Of a stretch of 64,000 nt of DNA, positions 42,995 through 51,305 are shown piece after piece. Position 1 is the stretch's first letter. Each line of letters begins with the position of its first letter. The stretch is from NCBI RefSeq assembly GCF_024137025.1, contig NZ_JAMYJR010000018.1, positions 151,937 through 215,936 of the forward strand, in the 5' to 3' direction. This DNA is from Paractinoplanes aksuensis. Its GTDB lineage: Bacteria > Actinomycetota > Actinomycetes > Mycobacteriales > Micromonosporaceae. The translations under genes were made by a program, and so were the position numbers. The notes under the pieces were generated by a model. It did no database searches. It was not told the DNA's origin and saw only the letters and a list, made by a program, of their open reading frames with translations.

Positions 42995-43106
42995 GAGGTC
43001 AAGGGTAGACCCGATTGTCGCGTACGCCTTCTCCTCGACCGGGTATATGCGGTGATACCGGGCGTCGACTCGGGGACCGCCCGCCCGCGCGCGTACGCTG
43101 TCGCAG

Positions 43107-43979
43107 GTGAGCCGCCGTGAACCGATCCGCATCACCCTCGACGCCACGGCTGCCGCCCGCGCGGCCGAGGTCGACCTCGACTTTCCTCGTGAGTGGATCG
43201 AGTTCCTCGACCCCGACGACGAGAAGCACCTCGTACGGGCCGATCTGACCTGGCTGCTGTCCCGGTGGACCTGTGTCTTCGGCTCGGCCTGTCACGGCAT
43301 CGTGGCCGGTCGCGCGCAGGACGGCTGCTGTTCCCACGGCGCGTTCTTCACCGACGCCGACGACGAGAACAGGGTGAAGGCGGCCGCGGCCAAGCTGACC
43401 CCCGAGACGTGGCAGCACTACCGCAAGGGCTTCAAGAACTACACCGAGATGGACACCATCGACGGGGCGAAACCGGCCCGGCGTACGGCCGTCCAGTCCG
43501 AGGACGGGCCGTGTGTCTTCCTCAACGACGCGAGCTTCTCGGGCGGCGGCGGGTGCGCCCTGCACGCCCAGGCGCTGCGGGACGGCGTACACCCGCTGGT
43601 CTACAAGCCGGACGTGTGCTGGCAGTTGCCGGTGCGCCGCGAGCAGGACTGGATCAAGCGGCCGGACGGCACGAAGCTGCTGCAGTCGACGCTGACCGAG
43701 TTCGACCGGCGGGGCTGGGGCCCGGGCGGGCACGACCTCGACTGGTGGTGCACGTCGTCGCCCGACGCGCACGTGGGCAGCGACCCGATGTACGTCTCGT
43801 ACGGGCCGGAGCTGACGGCGCTGATCGGCAAGGGCGCCTACGAGCGGCTGGCCGAACTGTGCGATGCCCGCCTCAAGTCGGGCCTGGTCGCCATGCACCC
43901 GGCCACCGTGGCCGCCGCCAAAGCCGCGGCGCCGAAGAAGCGCGGCGGACGTGAGCCCGCCGCACCCCCGAATTCTTAG
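43107..43979 (+). CDS. Cysteine-rich conserved protein, possible metal/Fe-S binding
   Basis: A 290-residue protein of a conserved actinobacterial family whose function I do not know. Nine cysteines occur in motifs typical of zinc- or iron-chelating domains: WTCVFGSACHG (about 52-62), QDGCCSHGAFF (about 70-80), GPCVFLND, GGGCALHAQAL, KPDVCWQLPVR and WWCTSSPD. The C-terminal tail is Lys/Arg-rich. There is no signal peptide or membrane helix. It is convergent with and overlaps the response regulator by 4 bases. By position it may correspond to M. tuberculosis Rv0495c (recalled). Confidence 0.75.
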   Translation: MSRREPIRITLDATAAARAAEVDLDFPREWIEFLDPDDEKHLVRADLTWLLSRWTCVFGSACHGIVAGRAQDGCCSHGAFFTDADDENRVKAAAAKLTPETWQHYRKGFKNYTEMDTIDGAKPARRTAVQSEDGPCVFLNDASFSGGGGCALHAQALRDGVHPLVYKPDVCWQLPVRREQDWIKRPDGTKLLQSTLTEFDRRGWGPGGHDLDWWCTSSPDAHVGSDPMYVSYGPELTALIGKGAYERLAELCDARLKSGLVAMHPATVAAAKAAAPKKRGGREPAAPPNS

Positions 43980-44659
43980 GGCTCGAACTTGTAGCCGAGG
44001 CCACGCACCGTGACGATGTAGCGCGGCGCCGACGGCTCGGGCTCCACCTTGGACCGCAACCGCTTGACGTGCACGTCCAAAGTCTTGGTGTCGCCCACGT
44101 AGTCGGCGCCCCAGACCCGGTCGATCAGCTGGCCGCGGGTCAGCACCCGGCCGGCGTTGCGCAGCAGCAGTTCGAGCAGCTCGAACTCTTTGAGCGGCAG
44201 CTGCACGCCGGAGCCGTCGACGGTGACGACGTGACGCTCGACATCCATCCGGACCGGGCCGGCGGCCAGCGTCGGCGTCGAGACCTCGGCCGCCTCAGTA
44301 CCCTGGCGGCGCAGCACGGCGCGGATGCGGGCGACCAGTTCGCGCGGCGAGTACGGCTTGGTGACGTAGTCGTCGGCGCCGATCTCGAGCCCGACGACCT
44401 TGTCGATCTCGCTGTCGCGGGCGGTCACCATGATGATCGGAACGGCGGAGCGCTGCCGCAGCTGGCGGCAGACCTCGGTGCCGGACATCTCGGGAAGCAT
44501 GAGGTCGAGCAGCACGATGTCGGCACCGGTCCGGTCGAACTGCGTCAGCGCCGAGGTCCCGGTCGGGGCGACCGACACCTCGAAGCCCTCCTTGCGCAGC
44601 ATGTACGACAGGGCGTCGGAGAACGACTCCTCATCCTCGACCACGAGCACGCGGGCCAA
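43976..44659 (-). CDS. OmpR-family response regulator, RegX3/PhoP type
   Basis: A 227-residue two-component regulator. The receiver domain (about 1-120) opens LARVLVVEDEESFSDALSYM, with phospho-acceptor Asp in DIVLLDLMLPEMSG and Lys in DDYVTKPYSPREL. The winged helix (about 135-227) ends DVHVKRLRSKVEPEPSAPRY and VRGLGYKFEP. It controls phosphate responses in actinobacteria. The TTG at 44659 is chosen: GGAAGGA precedes it with a 6-base spacer, and the N-terminus then aligns with PhoP/RegX3 proteins. An ATG 15 bases upstream is the alternative. The partner kinase gene lies just upstream. Confidence 0.93.
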   Translation of the reverse strand: MARVLVVEDEESFSDALSYMLRKEGFEVSVAPTGTSALTQFDRTGADIVLLDLMLPEMSGTEVCRQLRQRSAVPIIMVTARDSEIDKVVGLEIGADDYVTKPYSPRELVARIRAVLRRQGTEAAEVSTPTLAAGPVRMDVERHVVTVDGSGVQLPLKEFELLELLLRNAGRVLTRGQLIDRVWGADYVGDTKTLDVHVKRLRSKVEPEPSAPRYIVTVRGLGYKFEP

Positions 44660-44690
44660 TGTGGTTCCTTCCATCTTCCGGCTGCCGGGA

Positions 44691-45977
44691 CTAGCGTCCG
44701 GCCGCACCGGACTCGATCTCAATTGCCGTCGGTAACGGCAAGGGGGCTTCGGGGGGTCGCGCCGGTAGGCGCAAGGTGAACGTCGAACCGTCGCCCAGGG
44801 TGCTGGTCACGTCGACCCGGCCCCCGTGATTCGTTGCGATGTGTTTGACGATGGCCAAGCCGAGCCCTGTTCCCCCGGTGGACCGGGAGCGGGCCTGGTC
44901 AGCACGGTAGAACCGCTCGAAGATGCGGTCGACGTCGTGCGGGGCGATGCCGATGCCCTGGTCGGCCACGTCGATCTCGACCCAGTCGTCGCCGTGGCGC
45001 AGGGTGAGCTCGACCTTGGTGTCGTCGCCCGAGTAGGCGATCGCGTTCTCGACCAGGTTGGTCACCGCGGTGGCGATCTGGCTGTCGCTGCCGAAGACGA
45101 CGGCGCCCTTGGGCCCGCTGTAGACGACCTCGATGCCCTTGGCCGAGGCCGTGGTGCGGGTGCGGTCGATGACCTCGGCGATCACCCAGTCGAGCGGGAC
45201 CGGCTCGGGGGTCGGCAGCGGCTCGGCGCCCTGCAGGCGGGTCAGCTCGAGCAGCTCGCTGACCAGCCGGCCCATCCGGGCCGACTCGTGGTGGATGCGC
45301 TCGGCGAACCGGCGCGCGGCCAGCAGGTCTTCCGACTGTTCGAGGTCGGGGTCGGTGGCCTGCAGCTCGGTCGCGTCGAGCAGCGCCTCGGCCAGCAGCT
45401 GGAGCGCGCCGATCGGGGTCTTGAGCTCGTGGCTCACGTTGGCCACGAAGTCGCGGCGGACCCGGGCCAGCCGGTGCGACTCGGTGACGTCGGCCGCCTC
45501 GATGGCCACATGCGTCGCGTTGAGCGCCACGGCCCGCAGGTGCAGACCCAGCGGCGCGGCGGCTGCGCCGGCCCGGCCGCGCGGCAGGTCGAGCTCGACC
45601 TCGCGGCGGACACCGGTGCGGCGGACCTGGCCGGCCAGCGTACGAAGAATGGGGTGAGCGGCGATCGTGCCGGGCGCCCCGCCGGACCGCAGCAGGCCCA
45701 TCGCCCGAGCGGCCGGGTTGACCAGCACCGGGTGATCCTCGGCGTCGAGCACCACCACACCGACGCGCAGCGAATCGAGGCTCTTGCGGCCCAGCCCCTT
45801 CATGCCGTGCTTACCGGCGTGCTGGTCTTCGGCGTCGGTGTCGATGGCGCGTCCCCCCTTGTGCTGGTCACCGCTCGACAGCTCCGGCGACTTGCGACCC
45901 CGCATGATCAGCGCCCCGACAGCGGCGCCGACAACAAGCGCGAGCACTATCAGAGGGATGCCATAGGCCAGGTCCAC
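44691..45977 (-). CDS. Sensor histidine kinase, SenX3/PhoR type
   Basis: A 428-residue membrane kinase. The N-terminal membrane helix is about 4-26 (AYGIPLIVLALVVGAAVGAL), with no sizeable extracellular loop. A PAS-like domain follows (about 70-170, LDSLRVGVVVLDAEDHPVLVNP). The HisKA region has phospho-acceptor His in FVANVSHELKTPIGALQLL, and the ATPase domain has NLVENAIAYS, DQGIGIAPHDVDRIF and GTGLGLAIVKHIATNHGG. It phosphorylates the adjacent RegX3/PhoP-like regulator. It is divergent from phoU over 200 bases containing PHO boxes, the arrangement of S. coelicolor phoRP-phoU. Confidence 0.93.
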   Translation of the reverse strand: MDLAYGIPLIVLALVVGAAVGALIMRGRKSPELSSGDQHKGGRAIDTDAEDQHAGKHGMKGLGRKSLDSLRVGVVVLDAEDHPVLVNPAARAMGLLRSGGAPGTIAAHPILRTLAGQVRRTGVRREVELDLPRGRAGAAAAPLGLHLRAVALNATHVAIEAADVTESHRLARVRRDFVANVSHELKTPIGALQLLAEALLDATELQATDPDLEQSEDLLAARRFAERIHHESARMGRLVSELLELTRLQGAEPLPTPEPVPLDWVIAEVIDRTRTTASAKGIEVVYSGPKGAVVFGSDSQIATAVTNLVENAIAYSGDDTKVELTLRHGDDWVEIDVADQGIGIAPHDVDRIFERFYRADQARSRSTGGTGLGLAIVKHIATNHGGRVDVTSTLGDGSTFTLRLPARPPEAPLPLPTAIEIESGAAGR

Positions 45978-46049
45978 GCTGCGATCGTAGGGTCATTGTT
46001 TACCTGGCTACTAGCATCAGCCGGACAAATCGGGCGCGCGTCGAATAAT

Positions 46050-46088
46050 GTTCACCACTGCGTCCGGCGTCGTTCATCGCCGTTCACG
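46050..46088. promoter_or_regulatory. PHO boxes between senX3/phoR and phoU
   Basis: GTTCACC (46050-46056), a degenerate CGTCCGG (46061-46067) and GTTCATC (46072-46078) are spaced by 11 bases; GTTCACG (46082-46088) follows at 10. This is the direct-repeat layout of PhoP sites in Streptomyces, suggesting autoregulation of both divergent transcripts. Confidence 0.8.
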
Positions 46089-46177
46089 CGACCGCCGCCG
46101 GGCCCGCATAGTTTGAAGGCCAACCACGGTCGTGCCCTGTCCAACGGGACGGCCCCACCGAACCCCGGGACGAGGAC

Positions 46178-46831
46178 ATGCGCGAGGAGTTCCAAGCCGA
46201 TCTCAACGAGGTCAGCCGCCTGATGGTCACCATGGCGGAGGCCGTACGAGAGGCGATGCGCAAGGCGACCAAGGCCCTGCTCACCGCCGACCTCAATGCG
46301 GCCGAGGCCGTCATCGAGCGCGACCACGAGGTCGACGAGCTCAACAGCCAGGTCGAGGCCAAGGTGGCCGACACCATCGCCCGCCAGGCCCCGGTCGCCT
46401 CCGACCTGCGGATGGTCATCACGGCCCTGCACATCTCGGCCGATCTCGAGCGGATGGGCGACCTGGCCGAGCACGTGGCCAAGACGGCCAAGCGGCGGCA
46501 CCCGTCACCGGCCGTGCCGGCCGAGCTGCGTCCGGTCTTCCAGGGCATGGCCGAGGTGGCCGACCAGATGGCCGAGAGCATCGCCAACCTGCTGGCCAAG
46601 CCCGACGCCGAGCTGGCGGCGAAGCTCGAGCACCAGGACGACGAGATCGACGAGCTGGAGCGCAAGCTCTTCAAGATCATGCTGGACGACGACTGGCCGT
46701 ACGGCGCGGAGACCGCGATCGACGGCGCGCTGCTGGGCCGCTTCTACGAGCGGTACGCCGACCACGCCGTCAACGTGGGCGAGCAGCTGGTGTACCTGAT
46801 CACCGGAGAGCCGGTGGCCGACCAGGGCTGA
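46178..46831 (+). CDS. phoU: Phosphate signalling complex protein PhoU
   Basis: A 217-residue all-helical protein with two PhoU repeats (about 1-105 and 115-217). The metal-binding E/DxxxD patterns appear as VIERDHEVDELNSQVE and HQDDEIDELERKLF, with RQAPVASDLRMVITAL and HISADLERMGDLAEHV between. PhoU restrains the PhoR kinase when phosphate is plentiful and affects Pst transport. It is divergent from its likely partner kinase with PHO boxes between. The ATG at 46178 begins MREEFQADLNEVSRLM. A strong terminator follows 22 bases after the stop. Confidence 0.95.
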   Translation: MREEFQADLNEVSRLMVTMAEAVREAMRKATKALLTADLNAAEAVIERDHEVDELNSQVEAKVADTIARQAPVASDLRMVITALHISADLERMGDLAEHVAKTAKRRHPSPAVPAELRPVFQGMAEVADQMAESIANLLAKPDAELAAKLEHQDDEIDELERKLFKIMLDDDWPYGAETAIDGALLGRFYERYADHAVNVGEQLVYLITGEPVADQG

Positions 46832-46853
46832 GCTGGCTCGCCAGGTCGGGGCT

Positions 46854-46894
46854 GAGAGCCGGGACGCCACGGGGGCGTCCCGGCTCTCGCTTTT
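46854..46894 (+). terminator. Strong terminator after phoU
   Basis: The 15-bp perfect stem GAGAGCCGGGACGCC (46854-46868) / GGCGTCCCGGCTCTC (46874-46888) with loop ACGGG is followed by GCTTTTG. It separates phoU from convergent gpmA. Confidence 0.85.
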
Positions 46895-46897
46895 GTT

Positions 46898-47644
46898 CTA
46901 GCGACCCTGGTTGGCGACGGCGGCGGCCGCTTCCTTGGCGGCCTCGGGGTCGAGGTACTCGCCGCCCGGCTTGAGCGGGCGCAGGTCGTCGTCGAGGTCG
47001 TAGCGCAGCGGGATGCCGGTCGGGATGTTCAGCTTCGAGATCGCCTCGTCGGAGATGCTGTCGAGGTGCTTCACGAAGGCCCGCAGCGAGTTGCCGTGGG
47101 CGGCGACCAGCACCGTCTTCCCGGCCCGCAGGTCCGGCACGATCTCGTCGTACCAGTAGGGCAGGGCCCGCACCAGCACGTCCTTGAGGCACTCGGCCTT
47201 CGGCTTGGCCTCGGACGGCAGGAAGGCGTACCGCGGGTCGTCGAACTGGGAGTACTCGGAGCCGGCCTCGATCGGGGGCGGCGGGACGTCGTAGGAACGC
47301 CGCCAGAGCATGAACTGCTCCTCGCCGTACTGCTCGAGGGTCTGCTTCTTGTCCTTGCCCTGCAGGGCGCCGTAGTGGCGCTCGTTGAGCCGCCACGACC
47401 GCTTCACCGGGATCCAGTGCCGGTCGGCGATGTGCAGGGCGATCTCGCTGGTCCGGATCGCGCGGCGCAGGACGCTGGTGTGCACCACGTCCGGCAGCAC
47501 GCCGCTCTCCTTCAGCAGTTCGCCGCCGCGGCGGGCCTCGGCCTCACCCTTGGCGTCGAGGTCGACGTCGACCCAGCCGGTGAAGAGGTTCTTGGCGTTC
47601 CACTCGCTGTTGCCGTGCCGCAGCAGCACCAAAGTCCCAGTCAT
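46898..47644 (-). CDS. gpmA: 2,3-bisphosphoglycerate-dependent phosphoglycerate mutase
   Basis: A 248-residue glycolytic enzyme converting 3- and 2-phosphoglycerate. The histidine-phosphatase motif is LVLLRHGNSEWNAKNLFTGWVD (phospho-His in RHG). The catalytic Glu lies in RRSWRLNERHYGALQG-type sequence (SWRLNERHYGAL), and the second His in VLVAAHGNSLRAFVKHL. The ATG at 47644 fits the family N-terminus; a start 9 bases upstream is close. It is close to mshA and senX3/regX3, as in mycobacteria (gpm1, recalled). The MFS gene is divergent about 115 bases away. Confidence 0.96.
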   Translation of the reverse strand: MTGTLVLLRHGNSEWNAKNLFTGWVDVDLDAKGEAEARRGGELLKESGVLPDVVHTSVLRRAIRTSEIALHIADRHWIPVKRSWRLNERHYGALQGKDKKQTLEQYGEEQFMLWRRSYDVPPPPIEAGSEYSQFDDPRYAFLPSEAKPKAECLKDVLVRALPYWYDEIVPDLRAGKTVLVAAHGNSLRAFVKHLDSISDEAISKLNIPTGIPLRYDLDDDLRPLKPGGEYLDPEAAKEAAAAVANQGR

Positions 47645-47760
47645 GCCCTCCATCCTGCCGCAACGACCTGAACAGCAAGCGGCGACCCCATTGAAACCCG
47701 CTTGCGCCACGTCCTAAGTTGTAAGGGAAGGAAGCGTGATCACTCATTACGGGGGACAGG

Positions 47761-49053
47761 GTGCGGAGTTGGTTCGACCAGGCCGTGGGCGGCCTGCCGC
47801 GGCAGTTCTGGCTGCTCTGGACCGGCACATTGATCAACCGCCTCGGCTCGTTCGTGGTGATCTTCCTGGCCATTTATCTGACCAGCGAGCGGCACTTCAC
47901 GCAGAGCCAGGCCGGCCTGGTCATCGGCCTCTACGGCGTCGGCGGCGCGCTCGGCACCACGGTCGGCGGCGTGCTGGCCGACCGCTGGGGCCGCAAACCC
48001 ACGATGCTGACGGCCCAGTTCGGGGCGGCGGCGCTGATGCTCGCGCTCGGCCTGGCCGAGAGCTACGGACAGATCCTGGCCGCCACGTTCCTGCTCGGCC
48101 TGTTCAGCGAGGCGGTGCGGCCGGCCTTCTCGGCGATGATGGTCGACGTCGTGCCCGACCGCGACCGGGTGCGGGCCTTCTCGCTCAACTACTGGGCCAT
48201 CAACCTCGGCTTCGCTCTGGCCGCCGTCGGGGCCGGCCTCGCCGCCAAGGTCGACTACCTGCTGCTCTTCGTGGTCGACGCGGGCACCACCCTGGCCACC
48301 GCCCTGATCTGCCTGATCTTCGTCAAAGAGACCCACCCTTCCCGTACGGCGTCCCGGATGCCCCGGGCACAGGCCGGCGGCATGATCACCGTGCTCCGTG
48401 ACCGCGTCTTCGTCACGTACCTGCTGATCTCGGTCGGCGGCATCGTCGTCATGATGCAGCACCTGTCGACGCTGCCGATCGCCATGACCTCCGAGGGCTT
48501 GTCGGCCGCGACGTACGGCTGGGTGATCGCGGTCAACGGCGTGCTCATCGTCGTCGGCCAGCTGTTCATCCCCAAACTGATCGACCAGCGCGACCCCGCG
48601 CGGGTGCTGGCCCTGGGCTCCCTGATCATCGGCGTCGGCTTCGGGCTCAACGCGCTGGCCCACACGTCCTGGTTCTTCGCGCTGAGCGTGATCATCTGGA
48701 CGCTGGGCGAGATGATCCAGTCACCCAGCAACGCGACGACCGTGGCCGCGCTCTCCCCGGCCGCGCTGCGGGGTCGCTATCAGGGGCTGAACTCGCTGTC
48801 GTGGTCGGCCGGAACGGCCCTGGCCCCGATCGCCGGCGGCTTCACTCAGCAGCACCTGGGCAACACGGCTCTGTGGATCGGGTGTTTCCTGGTGTGCGCG
48901 CTGGTCGCCATGGGCCACCTGTTGGCCGGACCGAGTCGTCGGCGACGCATCTCTACTCTGAGCAGCGCTCCGGCCCTCCCCGAGCCCATCGCCGACGTTC
49001 CCGCCATCGCCGAGCCGGTGGCCGACCCGCCCGCGAAGCTCCCCACGCGCTAG
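47761..49053 (+). CDS. Major facilitator superfamily transporter (first of tandem pair)
   Basis: A 430-residue 12-helix MFS protein. The N-terminus, RSWFDQAVGGLPRQFWLLWTG, leads into TM1. The characteristic loop between TM2 and TM3 is GGVLADRWGRKPTML, and a second copy region follows TM8. The tail after TM12 (about 395-430) is Pro/Ala-rich. It is probably a proton-driven efflux pump; the substrate is unknown. The start is GTG 47761, preceded by GGGGGA. The next gene, 42 bases on, is a paralogue with a related N-terminus, evidence for a local duplication. Confidence 0.88.
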   Translation: MRSWFDQAVGGLPRQFWLLWTGTLINRLGSFVVIFLAIYLTSERHFTQSQAGLVIGLYGVGGALGTTVGGVLADRWGRKPTMLTAQFGAAALMLALGLAESYGQILAATFLLGLFSEAVRPAFSAMMVDVVPDRDRVRAFSLNYWAINLGFALAAVGAGLAAKVDYLLLFVVDAGTTLATALICLIFVKETHPSRTASRMPRAQAGGMITVLRDRVFVTYLLISVGGIVVMMQHLSTLPIAMTSEGLSAATYGWVIAVNGVLIVVGQLFIPKLIDQRDPARVLALGSLIIGVGFGLNALAHTSWFFALSVIIWTLGEMIQSPSNATTVAALSPAALRGRYQGLNSLSWSAGTALAPIAGGFTQQHLGNTALWIGCFLVCALVAMGHLLAGPSRRRRISTLSSAPALPEPIADVPAIAEPVADPPAKLPTR

Positions 49054-49095
49054 TCTCGCCACTGTCAAGAAGGTTGCCAATAGGGAGTGCGGCCC

Positions 49096-50523
49096 GTGCG
49101 GGCATGGCTGCGTGACACGGCCGGCGGCCTCTCCGCCACGTACTGGTACCTCTGGACCGGCTTGCTGATCAACAAGGTCGGCGGCTTCGCGGTCCTGTTC
49201 CTGTCGCTGTACCTGACCTCCCAGCGTGGCGCCGGCACGGCCCAGGCCGGCCTGATCGTCGGTACGTACGGCATCGGCGGGCTGATCGGCACGTTGGCCG
49301 GCGGCGTCCTCACCGACCGCTGGGGACGGCGGCGCACGCTGTTGGTTTCGCATTTCGCCACGGTTGCTGCTCTGGTGGCGTTGGCTTTCAGTGCGCAGTT
49401 GGCGTTGATCGCTGTGCTGTGTGCGCTGCTCGGGGTGGCCCAGTCGATGGCTGCGCCGGCCTTCGTCGCCGCGATCATCGACGTCACTCCGGCTGAGAAG
49501 CGGTCGCGGGCCTTCAACTTGCAGTTCTGGGCGCTGAATCTGGGTCTGGCCGGAGCGTCGCTGCTGGCCGGCCTGCTCGCCCAATGGAGCTACCAGGGCC
49601 TGTTCCTGATCGACGCCGCCTGCACACTGGCCACGGGCTTGCTGATAGCCCGCAAAGTCCCCGAAACGCTGCGGCGGACCACGGCCCTCGCATCGGACTC
49701 CTCCGCCTCCGCTCCCAGCTCGGCCGCTGCACCTGCTTCTCCCGCCGCCCCCGCCGGCGTTCCGGCCGACGCTGCCTCTACCGGCGCTTCCGCCGCTGCC
49801 TTTACCGGCGCTTCCGCTGCTGCCCCTGTCGGCGCTTCCGCTGCCTCTGTCGGCGCTTCCGCTGCTGCCCCTGTCGGCGCTTCCCAGTCGGCGTCTCGCA
49901 GGCCGGGCGGGCTCGGGACGGTGCTGACCGACCGGATCTTCCTGGTCTTCGTCGGGCTGACCCTGCTGCAGGCCCTGATCTACACACAGGCGAGCACGAT
50001 CGTGCCCCTGGCCATGCAGGCGGACGGTTTGAGCCCGGCCGCCTACGGCTCAGTGGTCGCCCTCGGGGGCGCGATGATCGTGCTGGGCCAACTCTTCGTC
50101 CCCCGCCTGATCGACGGCCGCCGCAAGGCCCGCGTACTGGCCCTGGCCCTGCTCCTCAACGGCGCCGGCTTCACGGTCCTGGCCGCAGCCGACCACGCGG
50201 CCCTCTACCTGACGGCAGCCGTGATCTGGACGCTCGGCAGCATGCTGGCCGCACCCCCCAACGCCGAGATCAACTCCGAACTGGCCCCGCTGGCCCTGCG
50301 TGGCCGCTACCAGGCAGTGTTCTTCTTGACGTTCCCCGCCGCATCGTTCCTGGCCCCGACACTGGGCGGAGCCGGCCTGCAATACCTCGGCAACGCGCAC
50401 TGGTTCGCAGTCGGCGCCGTGGGCGCAGTCGCCGCCGCCCTGCACCTCCTGGCAGGCCCCCCGCGAGAGCGCCGGGCGGCCGCGATCCGTTCCGAAACTT
50501 CAGCCACCGCCGACGTGCGCTGA
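49096..50523 (+). CDS. Major facilitator superfamily transporter (second of tandem pair) with repeat linker
   Basis: A 475-residue 12-helix MFS paralogue of the preceding gene, sharing the N-terminal RxWxxxxxGGL pattern and the motif GGVLTDRWGRRRTLL. The central cytoplasmic loop between TM6 and TM7 is expanded by a low-complexity segment with eight-residue repeats (GASAAAPV), encoded by 24-bp DNA repeats at about 49783-49884. The GTG at 49096 is preferred: AGGGAG precedes it by 8 bases and the N-terminus aligns with its neighbour. GTG 49087 is the alternative. The substrate is unknown, probably drug or metabolite export. Confidence 0.87.
   Translation: MRAWLRDTAGGLSATYWYLWTGLLINKVGGFAVLFLSLYLTSQRGAGTAQAGLIVGTYGIGGLIGTLAGGVLTDRWGRRRTLLVSHFATVAALVALAFSAQLALIAVLCALLGVAQSMAAPAFVAAIIDVTPAEKRSRAFNLQFWALNLGLAGASLLAGLLAQWSYQGLFLIDAACTLATGLLIARKVPETLRRTTALASDSSASAPSSAAAPASPAAPAGVPADAASTGASAAAFTGASAAAPVGASAASVGASAAAPVGASQSASRRPGGLGTVLTDRIFLVFVGLTLLQALIYTQASTIVPLAMQADGLSPAAYGSVVALGGAMIVLGQLFVPRLIDGRRKARVLALALLLNGAGFTVLAAADHAALYLTAAVIWTLGSMLAAPPNAEINSELAPLALRGRYQAVFFLTFPAASFLAPTLGGAGLQYLGNAHWFAVGAVGAVAAALHLLAGPPRERRAAAIRSETSATADVR
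49783..49884. repeat. In-frame 24-bp repeats inside the MFS gene
   Basis: GGCGCTTCC occurs at 49783, 49807, 49831, 49852 and 49876, giving periods of 24, 24, 21 and 24 bases. All are multiples of three, so the reading frame is kept and the number of GASAAAPV units could vary between strains. Confidence 0.9.
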
Positions 50524-50782
50524 CATCAGCACCCCGATCCCGGCCTCAAGGCCGCTGATCTTCCGGGGTGCCACCGCCTCCCCCGCCCGCCCTTGGGAAG
50601 AGGTGGTGACAGTACGCGACGTCAAATCGGGTCCGGGTCTTATCCACAGGGCGTCTGGTCACGCCCGCTCAGCAGCAGGTCGTGCGCCCCGGTCAGCTGA
50701 CGAGAAGCTGCGCAGGCAACGTCTGCTCGTCCACAGGCCCAAGGCGTCCACAGATCGGCACGACCGGACGGCACCAGGCAAC

Positions 50783-50809
50783 AAAAAAAAAGACGACCCG
50801 TGGGTCGTC
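50783..50809 (-). terminator. Orphan intrinsic terminator with nine-U tract
   Basis: On the minus strand GACGACCC-AC-GGGTCGTC (8-bp stem) is followed by nine T. This is the best intrinsic terminator in the window, yet no protein gene precedes it on that strand; the nearest minus-strand gene ends at 51306. Confidence 0.85.
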
Positions 50810-50995
50810 CGTTGGCACCGGCGGCGGCGGACGACGCCCATCCCCATAGGCGTCGCCCGCACTAACCGCCGGTCTCGGGTCGCGCCGTCCCCCAACGGCA
50901 TATGCCACCCGTCCCCAAACGCCGGCCGCGGCGATCGTTGCCGATCAACCAGTTCCCCGAACTAACGGTCCGACGTCCATTGATTACGCTAGTTG
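50783..50995 (-). ncRNA. Candidate small RNA ending at the orphan terminator
   Basis: The region before the terminator can fold into several stems: CGACGCC/GGCGTCG around 50833-50855 and GCCGT/ACGGC at 50884-50899. Three loops carry GGGGA-type sequences (TTTGGGGACG, TTGGGGGACG, TATGGGGATG on the minus strand). A TTGACT at 51000-51005 could be a -35 element, but no good -10 at normal spacing is seen. The 5' end is a guess. No known RNA family is recognised. Confidence 0.35.
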
Positions 50996-51305
50996 GGGCA
51001 GTCAAGGCAGACAAGCCAACTGGCTGTCCGCCATCTGTCTGCACCATCACAGTCACCCACTATTGGCCGATCGGCGGATGACCTGTCCCACATTTGGGGC
51101 GGACAAAAGCGGCAGTCCGGACTTTCGCCATTCGTCGGGGTGGTCGAGCTGGAAGTCGGCGCTCCTGGTAGATGAAGCGGCCCAGCTGCCACTACCGGCC
51201 GACGTCGTCGCCGGACGGGCGGAGGCAGCGGCGGACTTCACCTTTTGTTCATCGGCAATTTCCGATCACCGGAGAGCTACCCCGGGGGAGGAAGCGCCGA
51301 TACGG

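Larger units (their letters stand above)
50524..51305. other. Gene-free region, about 780 bases
   Basis: No convincing protein gene lies between the second MFS gene and the YbjN gene. The stretch has an inverted repeat GCACCCCG/CGGGGTGC near its left end, a strong minus-strand terminator (50783-50809), short stems with G-rich loops on the minus strand at about 50830-50930, and a long imperfect dyad at 51006-51032. Local base composition is lower in G+C from 50930 to 51100 than in flanking genes. Confidence 0.65.

Noticed and set aside
50821..50930. 6C RNA on the plus strand
   Set aside because: Stems with C-rich loops exist (loops CATCCCCATA and CCCCCA), but neither has six consecutive C and the terminator is on the other strand.
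50603..50965. 120-codon open frame in the gene-free region
   Set aside because: Low-complexity basic sequence, interrupted codon bias, and it crosses the minus-strand terminator; no homologue recognised.
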